Shown: positions 31,107 to 42,500 of the stretch, one piece after another | How the letters are laid out: the number at the start of each line of letters is the position of its first letter | Numbering within the stretch: position 1 is the first letter of the stretch | Source of the DNA: Ophiura sarsii | Taxonomy: Eukaryota > Echinodermata > Ophiuroidea > Amphilepidida > Ophiuridae | NCBI GenBank assembly: GCA_035610835.1 | Contig: CM069452.1 | Span: forward strand, 23,999,121-24,063,120 | Length of the DNA stretch: 64,000 nt | Direction of reading: 5' to 3' | The notes under the pieces: model-generated | What the model was told of the DNA's origin: nothing | The model's database searches: none | The model's input: the letters and a program-made list of their open reading frames with translations, nothing else | Made by a program: the position numbers and the translations under genes

Positions 31107-32753
31107 ATGAATCCTGAAGCAGATGAATTTAAACTTCCCGTTCCCGCTCCACAAAGCAGTCAATCTTTCTTTCAAAAAGTAATACCCGAGAAGGAATCAT
31201 CAGCCAACACACCGGACATACTTGATGTTATGATGCAGCAAAGTCAGCTATCCAAATTACTAATTGAAACACAGATAAAGGCGTCATTGCCACACAGGGC
31301 CATTCCAATCTTCAGTGGAGATCCTATGGAATATGCCTCATGGATTTCAGCTTTCGACCACAGCGTAGAAAGCAAATGTCAAAGCGCCAAAGATCGGCTT
31401 TACTACCTGGAGAAATTCACATCCGGTGAAGTCAACCGGTTGGTGAAAGGATATCTACATAAGAATCCGGATGTTGGCTACCACCAAGCCAAACAACTCA
31501 TTGCTAGGCAATAGGTATCTGATTTCACAGTCATATCAGAAAAAAACTCAATAAATGCCTACAATTAAGACAGAAGATGCCGGTCAACTAACGCGATTTT
31601 CCTTCTTCCTCATTGAATACTACAATACCATGGAAGGGCTTAATTACACCGATGAGCTAAACCACACGCAATCGATTAAGGCCATGGTTAGTAAACTACC
31701 GTATAAATTCAGAGAAAGATGGAGAACACTCACCAGCTCCATCCAAGAGAAAAGAAGTGTCAACTTCCAAGACTTGATAATGTGACAGCTTACTCAACAA
31801 TGGATCACGACTTGGCAAACTTGTACAATCACAAATTCAGCGAGCGGCTGCCTGATGACAGATCGAGAGAAGACCGTAATTGATCGAATTGGTGTCCGAC
31901 ACCATCTGTCTCACAAGGATGGTCACTACGAAATTGGCTTACCACTGACACCCGACGTCTCCCTACCAGATAACAAGACAAGATCATAGCAGAACAACGA
32001 ACAGCCCACCTGAAGAGGAAGTTTCGCAAAAATGATGATTACAAGAACGCGTACACGACAACGTTATTGAAAAGGGTTTCTGCGAAAGAGTACCAGACTA
32101 CCAGCATGAACGAGACGATGGAAGGGTATGGTATTTGCCTCACCATGGTGTATTCCACCCTCAAAAGAAAAAACTTCGCGTCGTATTCGACTGTGCCGCC
32201 AGCTTCAAAGGAAGGTCTTTCAACGGCGAGCTACTACAAGGTCCAGACTTGACAAGTAGTCTGGTAGGCGTCCTGCTCCGATTCCGAGAACATCCTATCG
32301 CACTGATGGCAGACGTCGAGGCCATGTTCCACCAGGTGCGTGTTCCAGAAAGCGACAGAGCGTGCTCTAGGCGTCGTGTGGGAGCCCGAAACTGACAGTT
32401 TCAGATTTCAACTGAAGCTGAAAGAAAAACCAGCAACAAGACGAGGCATCTTGAGCATGGTCAGTTCGGTTTATGACCCTCTAGGTTTCATATCTCCATG
32501 TACTCTACCTGCAAAAGTGCTAATGCAAGATTTATGCCGACTAAAGTTATCATGGGATGAAGACATTCCTGTACAACATCTCATCAAGTGGCAAGAATGG
32601 ATAAAACAAGTACCACAATTATCATCATTCAAGTTACCAAGATCGCAGACACCAAGACCGCAGACACCAAGACCGCAGACACCAAGACCGCAGACACCAA
32701 AACCGCAGAGGAATCGACAAAGACCAGCATACCTGAGTGAATATGAAACCTGA
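31107..32753 (+). pseudogene. BEL/Pao retrotransposon remnant (gag and pol)
   Basis: Gag (31107-31785, one break at 31512) has LPHRAIPIFSGDPMEYASWI, SAFDHSVESKCQSAKDRLYY, LEKFTSGEV and later KLPYKFRERWRTLTSS, the DUF1759 pattern. Pol follows after a large deletion: [60 protein letters not shown] then [15 protein letters not shown] (the first RT Asp). A second deletion jumps to [20 protein letters not shown] and SVYDPLGFISPCTLPAKVLM. Protease, RT YxDD and integrase are missing; no LTRs found. Confidence 0.8.
32639..32705. repeat. 15 bp tandem repeat at the end of the BEL remnant
   Basis: Four and a half copies of caagaccgcagacac, encoding PRPQT in the same frame as the pol fragment. Probably a local slippage event. 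Confidence 0.85.
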
Positions 32754-32759
32754 GTCACA

Positions 32760-33955
32760 CATGTGAATGAACACTTACCAACTGTGATTCTTCAAGGAAT
32801 AATTCAATAATCCAAAAAAAGGGCAAGGAAATATTGCCTGATATTTTTTTGTTTGCTTTTGGCATTTGGAAAGTCAAAATTACATTCTTTGGATAAATTA
32901 TTTTGGATATTCACAAATTATGATATAACCTCAGAGTCAATAAAGATCACATGACAATTTCATAGTTCATGTGGATAATTTCATTAATTTGTTATGCAAC
33001 TGATATGGACAGTAATACATGTACAAGTACATGTAAAAGTACACATGCTATTTTGTTAATCTATAACAAGAAATGTCTTGAAAAAGCAACAAGACACACA
33101 GTGACTGTAAAGAACAGAAAAACTGTTTTTGAAACAGAACTTTGTTTTATAAGTTCTGATGTTCTAGTAGATAGAGACATTTAAAGTTCAAGTTATGAAC
33201 AATTTCAAGTTCATATATTTTGTTATTTTAAGAACTCTAAAGCCATATCAACAGATAGAACTGTTACATTATGCTAAGCTAAAGAATGAGCAAAAGCTCA
33301 ATCAGAGACTGTTATGCACAGAAGCAGAATTGGAATATGCAGTGATAAGCAATATTTGAGTTATTTTGGAACCAAATTTAGAGTTAAAGTCTTATTTGTT
33401 TGGAAGCCAAATTCTCATAAGAAAAGGAAAAATGTAGTATCCTTTATTTACATTGCATCAACCGTGTTACATGCATCAACTGTGCGATGTTTTATGATAC
33501 ATGTTTTTTGGCACAATCAACCAGAACCAAAATAACTGTTTTCAGAATCTAGACAAAATTAATATGCTTATTGTTTAAAGTATACAAGAAGGCATAATCG
33601 GCGTTATGTTTTATTTATGGTAATTGTTGCGCTTAGGCTTCTCAATTAGGGGCCGGAATGTTACTGCCGATTAGGCCTACATGAATTTATTATAGAATTG
33701 TGTATACATTTACATGCACACCTTTTGACCTTCACACCCTGGCTACACTTGTTTATGTATATCGCCCTCACTTGGCCTAATCTCAATAATTTAGCCAGTA
33801 GCTGTGGTGAATTGACACTGGACACTGAATTGACAACATCAAGATGTACCTTTAATACAAAAGATTAGCAAATAAATATGTGAGTATGTATCATCTTTCT
33901 AGGAGCAGTAAATATGTGAGTTTTAACATGCAAGATCAAGATATACCTGCCTTAC
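32760..33955. other. No recognisable gene
   Basis: AT-rich sequence with short chance ORFs at 32969-33184 and 33314-33535. No repeat structure or RNA seen. Confidence 0.4.
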
Positions 33956-33959
33956 ACCG

Positions 33960-34635
33960 GAATAAATTCATCATAACAATTCATGATAAAATTGGAAGCC
34001 TTTGAGCCTACAGTTTGCAACGGCATCTCGTCGAAACCAAAGAAAGTTCTGTCAAGTGTTCCACAGGGAACTGTGCTGGGCCCGCTAATGTTCTTGGTAT
34101 TCATTAACGACTTGTCAGAAAACTTGCGCTCTACGGCTAGACTCTTTACCGATGACTGCGTCATCTATACAGGTGGCAACAAGCAAGAAGACTTGGATGT
34201 CCTGCTAAAGGATCTGCACCAGCTTGAGAAATGGCAAAACAAATGGGCCATGTCCTTCAATGCAGCAAATTGCTCCGTCATGGAGTTATCCTACAAGCAA
34301 GATCCGCCAAACAGGAACTATAGCTAGAGGCTTGCAACCACCATTACCTTGGTGTTGAGATAGACAACAAATTGAGATGGGACATCCACTACAAGAAACT
34401 CACCTCCAAAGCTATAATAGAGTGCTAGGATTCCTAAAGAGAAATCTTTGGTTTTGTATACCCAAAGAAACTGCCTACAAAACCCTTGTCAGACCGATTT
34501 TGGAGTACGCCAGTAGCTTCTGGAACCCATACAGAATAGGGGATGTCATCAAAATTGAAGCAGTGCAACGCAGGCCAGCTAGGTTTGGGATGAACGACTA
34601 CAAACAGCTAAGCAGTGTGACCCAGATGACCAATG
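33960..34635 (+). pseudogene. CR1/Jockey-like LINE RT fragment
   Basis: SSVPQGTVLGPLMFLVFIND and RLFTDDCVIY (catalytic FADD changed to FTDD) precede WQNKWAMSFNAANCSVM. After a stop at 34327 and a frame change come LEACNHHYLGVEIDNKLRWD and KETAYKTLVRPILEYASSFW then NPY...IEAVQRRPARF. Same subfamily style as the RT at the right window edge. Dead. Confidence 0.75.
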
Positions 34636-34689
34636 AACAAGGTTTTAAATTTTTAAAACCAGTTTCATCAGAACAGAATGCAAATAATG

Positions 34690-34905
34690 CAGATACAGAC
34701 TCTGGAAAACATAAAAAAGGAAAAGGGATGCTCAGTATGACAGTGATAAAAGGAAACATTGTTTTAAAAACGAGTGGTCAAAGGCGAATCCTGGTTAAAA
34801 TACTCGGCGGAAAACGGGGTAATGTTCTGCACCTGGTGCCGAGAGAAAGGTGTGACCGGAATTGGGAGATCAATGAATACCTTTTATTAAGAGAAGCACC
34901 AGCTT
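34690..34905 (+). pseudogene. hAT-like transposase zinc-finger start
   Basis: One frame reads DKRKHCFKNEWSKANPGLKY then SAENGVMFCTWCREKGV, the BED/TTF-like finger of ZNF862-type hAT proteins (F..EW......Y....G.MFC..C). Its continuation is displaced beyond the foldback element that follows. Confidence 0.55.
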
Positions 34906-34906
34906 C

Positions 34907-35437
34907 CAAACTAAACTGCTCAAAAAAAGTTTGGAATACTTTTTGTAGCACCAGATTTTCAAATATCGCGGGATGTAATCATAAAGTGTTATACATCCAT
35001 GTAAAGCTGATGTGTTCATCTTTACAATGATATCCGATTTGAAGCAATCCCTTATTCCAGTGCTCAGCCACATGCTTGAGAACATGGAGAGGTCACAATC
35101 TGAAAGTGCCAAAATCAACACTGTTTTGTGCTTAAAAATCAATATATCATCACACTAAACTGTAGTGGTCAATGTACCACTTCATTGAACAGACGACAAA
35201 GATGTTCTTTGGAGCACGAAATAGTGTTGATTTTGGCGCATTCAAATTGTGACCTCCCCATGTTCTCAATCAAGTAGCTGTGCACTGGAGCAAGGGATTG
35301 CTCCACATTTGGTATCATTGTAAAGATGAACACATCAGCTTTACATGGATATATAACACTTAATGAATTTATCCCGCGAGATTTGAAAATCTTGTGCTAC
35401 AAAAAATATTCCAAACTTTTTTTGAGCAGTTTAGTTC
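34907..35437. mobile_element. Foldback element of about 530 bp inside a hAT gene
   Basis: Left arm aactaaactgctcaaaaaaa ... and right arm ... tttttttgagcagtttagtt are inverted over about 230 bp each, with moderate divergence and a short unique centre near 35160. It separates the hAT zinc finger (34690-34905) from the next hAT segment (35445-35690). Confidence 0.75.
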
Positions 35438-35444
35438 AATTAGC

Positions 35445-35690
35445 TCACACATGGAGTCAGACAATCACAAACGGGCCATTGCTCAACGAGAGGCGAAGGC
35501 AGTGACGTTTACAAGACCTGCAGCTGTCATGCTGAGAAACATGAATAAAAGATTAGACAAAACAACCCTGCAGAAGAAACTAGTTGGTCTGGGATCTGAC
35601 GGAGCAGCTGTTATGCGTGGAGTAGAAAATGGTGTGGCAACTCTGCTGCAGAGAGAGTACAGCTCTGTTCTTCAGTCAATCCACTAATTG
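35445..35690 (+). pseudogene. hAT-like transposase middle fragment
   Basis: SHMESDNHKRAIAQREAKAV, TLQKKLVGLGSDGAAVMRGV then ENGVATLLQREYSSVLQSIH. The GSDGAAVM.G..NGV..LL block is typical of this hAT group. Continues the gene cut by the foldback. No C-terminal dimerisation part. Confidence 0.6.
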
Positions 35691-35699
35691 GTGTTCACC

Positions 35700-36330
35700 A
35701 AGGGAAAAACCCTTGGTCCCCCCCCCCCCCCTGACAAGTGACCCCAGATACACTACTGAATAACACACTAAGCAATGATATCCCATAGAAACCCAATTTA
35801 AGTGCAACTTTGTTGTCGTTATTTGTGGTCATTTAAACCACGATAGCTTCAAACTATCCACTTGATTTTTATGGATGAGGTATCAAACTAAAGGGGCAGA
35901 AATTTGCTCATTTAATGTACATCTCAGATTTTTGTTACTGATTATTCATTTTGGATTAGCCAACAGGAAAGCACCTGGTCTGGAACTTTTTATGTTAGAT
36001 GTATTTACTGACCATATTAGGCCAAACAAAGAAGGTCTGTCTCAGAAGCCCGCCCGCATTGGTATGTGAAATGAGCTACGGCGCGTAGGTCTATGCGCTG
36101 AGGCCTAAAAAAACTTCCTTTTTTTTAAGATTTTTTTGGGGGGGATTTTTGGGGGATTTTTTGGGGATTTGTTTTTGGAGTTTTAAAAAAAAGTTTTAAA
36201 AAAGTTCTCTGTAAGCTTGGGTAAGCAAAAAAAGAGCCAAAAAAAATCTAAAAAAATTAATAAAAACTCGCACAGCACTTAGATTATTTGCAAAATCTTC
36301 TTTGTTTGGCCTTAGTTAACTTTTCTTGAT
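35700..36330. other. Low-complexity and unassigned sequence
   Basis: A run of about 14 C near 35720 and T/G-rich and A-rich low complexity at 36105-36260. No gene recognised. Confidence 0.4.
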
Positions 36331-36336
36331 TATAGA

Positions 36337-36745
36337 CAAGTTAAGACATCTGGAATCAGTGACAGAATGTCATTGATGCCATGAGTACACACATACTTTA
36401 TCAGCCTGAGATATGTTTTATGAAAGATTGAAGTGTGAATGACTATTGCAGGGGTGTGAGAGGCGACAAAAACGAGGAAAAATTGGGTAAAAATGCCAAA
36501 TATGGGCTGAAAAGAAAAGAAAAGGCTGAAATTTTGGCATAAGAAAAATAAGAAAAAAGAGGAAATCTCACACCCCTGCTATTGTCTAGTACACTTCATG
36601 AAAACAATAATGCCACATTATAGTTGCAACATTTATACACACATTTATACCTTCTCATCTGGAATCAGTGACAGAATGTCATTGACTCCATCCATCAGTA
36701 CACACACATTTTATCGGCCTGAGATATGCTTTATGAAATGTTGAA
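36337..36745. repeat. Diverged direct repeat, about 90 bp, spaced 320 bp
   Basis: tctggaatcagtgacagaat ... cagcctgagatatg at about 36347-36425 recurs at about 36658-36732 with small changes, followed in both by tttatgaaa. Partial tandem duplication. Confidence 0.65.
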
Positions 36746-36749
36746 CATG

Positions 36750-39258
36750 ACTATTGTCAAGTACACTTCCTGAACACAATAATGCTATATAGACCATGTC
36801 ACCTCTTGTTGAATGTTATGTGCCCGGTTCCATTCCATGCATGGGGAAATATACATTGACTGTTGCATTGATTGCTGTTGTTATAGATGATTGGTTTAGT
36901 GTATGGTTGATAATGGATACCCCTCGAATGCGCGAGCATACTAGCAGGCAAGCTTTGGCAGGTAATTTGTGCACACATCGGCAGGCAAATTTGTGTTTAC
37001 TTGGCTGCTACGACGTTACAGGTAACATCAACTGTAGTTGCAACATTAATAAACATATTTATACCGTCTAATTTTGTTGGGGTATGGGGGCGTGCATACA
37101 CTAGTATTTTTAATTTGGAACACTATTATTACTGTGTTACTTTTCTGTGAGAGCAAATTTATGTGTAAATAAAATTAAATAAGTATGAAGTGCCTCATTT
37201 ATATTATAGAGCATTGACAAGCTTGCCTGTAAAAACTGGTGCATGGACATACTTCCACCTGCTGTGTATTATGGAAGAAATCTTGAAGTCCACACATAGG
37301 ACCTATGGTACGTGGCTTTACCATGGATGGGAGAGAATCTTTCCTGAGTACGTATGTAGGAGACATAGTTCTAAGCTTCTGAGATATTCAGCTGAATGTT
37401 ATAGCTTAGAAACAGGTGACACTTTCTTGCGCTTTATCATTGTAGATCTCAGGTCAGCCGTAGTCTTTTCCCAGATGCTGAAAAGAAGAAACAGGAATAT
37501 GTTTGTTATTCGAGCTTTCTAATCTTTAATTAATTCCTAAATGCTTACCCAATGTATAACCTAAACATGACTTCTTACCAAGAATGACATATTGGTTGCA
37601 ATATAATGCAATTTTCGGACACATTCAAATGTCAAGGTATAATTAATTTGTCAGGTAATTATTGTTATCTGGAGCATTTTTAAAAATTGACAACAATTTA
37701 AAAATGCTGGTTTACATTGAAAAATCAGCATGAAAATCAGCAAATAAAGGAAGACTCAAACATATTTGACATTTTGAAAGTTTGACATATCAAATCAGGT
37801 GTGATTCTGTTATAATCAAATGTATCCAATTGTAACTTGAGGATACACTATTATGTGTTAACTATTCAGTATAAAACAAATGTTGCAAACCTTCAAGTGT
37901 TGTTATTTTACACGTGACATACTTTCTTGTCAACACATAATTGATTATCAAAATTTTGAGGAACAGCACCGGTATATCTAGTGAATTTGAAATGATACAA
38001 ATGTTGTCAATCAATATGTTAATTTGCTTTGCATAAACGTGTCAACATTCATCAAATATTTATCTTTCCCCAGAATAGGCCAGTGCACATAAAGGCTGAA
38101 AACCCCCAACTCATGTACTTCTGACCAGATTTGAACTGGCAACCTTCACATCAGATCAACATTCAAGTTATATTGATGGTCTATATTTTGATGGTCACGC
38201 AATATACTTAGTGTATAAAGGGTGATACAAAAGTTCCAGAGCATTCAATTAAACATGTAATACTTTTGTATCCACAACTTAGCCAGGTAAGCCAAATTGA
38301 TGGTTAGAATTTTGAGAGACCCTGTGTATCTAATGATTATGGGTTAAAAGAAAACTGCCTGAGGGAGCGAAGCAACCGGAGCGCAGCGAACCCAAGGCCG
38401 GGGGTCCAGGGGCAACGCCGTTGTGGGGGTACAAGGTACAAGGGCCCTTGAAGCTCTGGGGTTTTAGCAGTTTTGGAGCCTTAGGATGGCCCTTTCAGGG
38501 GGTAAAATGACCCCAATATAAACAATGCATTAATCATTATATTTAACAGCAGCACTGAACTAAAATGAAAAAGAAATGAACACTGAACAAAGCTGTAGGG
38601 TATCTACATTTTAAAAACCCTTAGAAGTTCATACCAGAAACTAATATAAAAGAACCCAAGGTAAGGCTGGGCGCGAGTCCCGGGAAATTGAGTCCCGCCC
38701 GAAATGTCGGGTCCCGGGAACCAGAATCAGCTTCCCGATTCCCCCCCTCTAAAAAAAAAATGAAAATGAAAAAAAGAAAAAAAGAAGCTTACTTAAAAAA
38801 ACATGTGGTCAGGTAATTCATGATTATTTGATGCAAATTCTGATGAAATCGGCAACTAAGTGCACGTCTTTGCCGTCACACAATTCCCTCTCACACCAGC
38901 TCCAATTCCATTTGTTTTTTACACCTTGGTCGATTACTTTTAGATCGTCCATTTTGCTTATAGAATTCGCCTGCCGCTTACAGACTGCAAACTGTAACTG
39001 TACGCTTGTGGTATGCTTATCGCTTTGGACTGGTGTAAGAGTTTTGCGTCTCTTTTACATGTTGAATACTGAACGCTCCCGATATAGTACATAGCTGTAG
39101 AGAACGAAAGATTTTCGAGAGACAGTGTAGGAGTTCCGACTTGCTAAAATATTGCGCCGATTTAATGTGTCTTCTATTCGAAATAGCCCGGAAAATGGCC
39201 AATTTTTTATGGTTTTATGAAAATATGGGCTACGCTCTCGCCCCCCTACCCCCAAATT
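36750..39258. other. No recognisable gene
   Basis: Includes a GC-rich patch at 38360-38470 (gggagcgaagcaaccggagc type) and a purine-rich patch near 38755. Chance ORFs only. It lies 3' of FAN1; a further FAN1 terminal exon here cannot be excluded. Confidence 0.35.
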
Positions 39259-39501
39259 TTAATCCTTTTTCACATTGAACTCCGAGACCACAAATTTTGA
39301 GGTCAAACTGCCGGAATTCCGGCAAAAACTGGAAAATAACCATGCCTGTAATGTTAAGGGTGACACAAATACTGTCAACCATGAGGTTAATTTACCTTGT
39401 ACATGACATACTTCTGTGTCGACACCTAAGCCAAGCAGGTAGTCAATCCACAGAATCTGTTTTTGAGAGAGTCGGTCTCCGGGTCCTTTCACCTCAACGA
39501 C
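39259..39501 (-). CDS. FAN1: FAN1 last coding exon (VRR nuclease ExK)
   Basis: Acceptor tcttcag at 39502. Encodes [20 protein letters not shown] then [14 protein letters not shown], with E1053 and K1055 of the nuclease site. If translation reads on, about 45 further residues follow to the stop at 39259-39261. A donor-like CAAG|gtaaat at 39396 could instead lead to a small terminal exon not found here. The family usually ends soon after VCHV, so the read-through tail is suspect. Confidence 0.85.
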   Translation of the reverse strand, partial: VVEVKGPGDRLSQKQILWIDYLLGLGVDTEVCHVQGKLTSWLTVFVSPLTLQAWLFSSFCRNSGSLTSKFVVSEFNVKKD

Positions 39502-42500
39502 CTGAAGATTTAAAAAATAACGAATATTCTAGTTAAGGGGTAAACAAATTGCTGAACATAACTGCCTGTGAAATGAAAGTACTTAAACTACAATTTCCTT
39601 CAATTCATTTTAATTTTAATGGGTAATGCACAATGTTTAGGTGGACACAACCTGATGGACAGCTTCATCCCCAAATCTTACTACACCATTAGAAGGCCCA
39701 TCATTATCAGAAAATATGCATACATTTCTTTCCTTTTAAATTCCTACACATTGGAAGAAATAAACAAAAGTGTGGCGACTATTCTAACAGAGGTCTCAAG
39801 GTACATTTTACGCACTTGCAAACTTTGGGTGTCTATGGGGCCTTCAGAATCACAAAAAAATGTAATTACATGGAAGACGATTGCCAACCAACTAAACTAA
39901 GCGAAATAACAGGCATCAAAGGAACACACAGCGGTTGGCTTCCTGCTGTACTCTGACCTTGCATGCAACACAATACAGTAACAATGAACATGACCATACC
40001 TTGTATTTGTTAGTTTCAGTGCTCCAAACTGTCAGATCTGGCATGCCTGCCCTCGTGTGACGATGATTTTTCAAGATGCGGCCTGCTATTGCACATAATG
40101 TTTTACCTCCTAAGCATGCCAGTAGTCCCTGCAAGAGTTAAGAAATAATAAAATAGTTGGTCAATAGTTTCTCTATATTTTGCTAGCTATTGAGGCATTT
40201 ACCTTACAATAAGATTTAAATTTATGCATAAGCCGTAAACACTGTGGAACTTCTGTTAAATGGGACTAATACCAATAGTTGTATTCAATACCAATCATTC
40301 AACGATTTTGAAGAAGAAAACTATTTTTTCCTACAAATGTTTAACTTTTTACCAGAAATGAATGTTCAATGACATCATAAGTTAGCCATAGACAACATTT
40401 CATGTATGTATCAATATTTGTCTTTAATGGGGCAAGTAATTTGACATCATATTTCATTATGTTCCCATCCCTTATCACTATTGGACCGGTGATTTTGACA
40501 TTTCGCCGGTAATAAATCATCTAAGATTTTGTCAACTGCTGACTATGTGGTCCATTTTCAGGGTTATGAAGATTAGTTTATGCCCTTGGGGCATAATGAT
40601 GTCCTTTGCAGTCTTTTAATTGGACCACATAGTAGAAAATAGATCAGATCTTTGCTTGACGACTTTGAACTGACAGATATATGGAGATCACGAAACGGTG
40701 ACAAGAAAAGATTCACATGGAAGCAAAACTGTCCTCCAGTTATGTGCACCCTTGATTACTGGTTTACCCCTTACACTATTGGTCATGCGATCGAGAAAAT
40801 TAAAATCGTGTCGGCTCCAAGATCTGATCATTTGGCAGTTTTCATGTCTATTAGTCACAACAAAGTTATTAAAGGTAATGGCTATTGGAAATTTAATAAT
40901 TCCTGGCTGGAAAATGATGATTATATCTCAGCGTTAAATATACTTATTGATGAATGTAAAAGCGAATATCATACCATGTTGTCTCCCAAATTATTTTGGG
41001 ATCTCTGTAAAACGAAAATTCGTAGCTTTACGTTAGACTTTGCTAAAGGTTCTCAAAAGGTGATGAAAAGCGATATGAAAAATATTGAGAGTGAGCTTCA
41101 AAAGATCTATGACAAGTGCATTGAATATCCTGATGATCATGATCTCAAAAAACAATACCATAATTGTAAGATGCAATATGAAATAGTATACTGTCACTAT
41201 ATGAAAGGTTTACAAATTCGATCGAAAGAAAAATGGGTCGAAGAAGGTGAGAAATGCTCCAAATATTTCTTGAATCTTGAAAAAAGTCGTATGTCTAAAA
41301 AGTGTATCAATTTGCTCAAATGTACCAACGGGAAGACGACTACAGATCAGTCTGAAATTTTAAAAGAGGAGGTTGAATATTTCTCTAAATTGTATCAAAG
41401 TAATGTAAAAGTTACTGATAATGAGTTAGATGATTTCTTTCAAGACACTGTATTTCCCACCCTGAGTGAGAATGATAGTCAAAGTTGTGAAGGTATTCTA
41501 AATAATGATGAATGTTTTAACGCACTTAGCGCAATGGCAAATAATAAAAGCCCTGGATACGACGGTCTAACAGCTGAATTCTACCGTAAATTCTGGCCAA
41601 AAATAAGTCAATTAGTTGTTGATGCGTTAAACGATGGATTTAATTCTGGCTCATTCACTACCTGTCAAAATCGGGGTATTATTTCTTTAGTACATAAAGG
41701 TAAATCCCTACCACGAGACTCACTCGATAATTATCGCCCAATCGCTTTACTGAACATCGATTACAAAATTGCCACTAAAGCTCTCGCCGCACGTGTGCAA
41801 ATCATTCTTCTCAAGTTAGTTGACTCTGACCAAAACGGATTTGTAAAGGGTAGAAATATCCAAGGTAATATCCGTCTTATTGAAGATGTACTAAGATATG
41901 TAGATAATCAAAATATACCTGGTATCATGATATGTATTGATTTTAAAAAGGCGTTCGATACCATTGAACGTGACTTTATTCTATATGCCATAAGAAAGCT
42001 AAATTTTGGCGATATGTTTCAGAAATGGGTTTCTGTTATCTTAAATAATAGCACAAACTGTATCATTAACAATGGTCATATTTCGAATCCGTTCAAAGTG
42101 GACCGTGGTGTTCGTCAAGGTTGTCCGATTGCAAGTTTGATGTTCGTCCTTGGGGTAGAACTGCTTGCTTGTAAAATTCGTCAGTCAAATAAAATACATG
42201 GCATTGCCCTGCCACTTGACAACTATAATAGACACGAGGTCCGTATTACCACCTTTGCCGACGATACAACCATTTTTGTTAAAACACCCAATTGTCTTAT
42301 AAACGTGATGTCAATCTTTGATAAATTCACTAAACTATCAGGGCTTGCAATAAATAAAGATAAAAGTGATGCGCTATGGATCGGATCTTTGAAAGATAAC
42401 GATTACTGTGTTGGTGATGTCAAATGGAAACTAGCTCCAAACAACACAATAAAAATCCTAGGTGTCACCTTCTCACCAAGCACTTCCATTGATAATCTCG

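Noticed and set aside
32471..32758. Minus-strand ORF with a Cys/Gly repeat
   Set aside because: Shadow of the 15 bp repeat at the end of the BEL remnant.
36796..37071. 91-codon plus-strand ORF
   Set aside because: No domain, no splice context, composition like surrounding non-coding DNA.
38120..38170. tRNA-like B box (agttcaaatct, minus strand)
   Set aside because: No A box at the right distance and no arm pairing; too weak to list.
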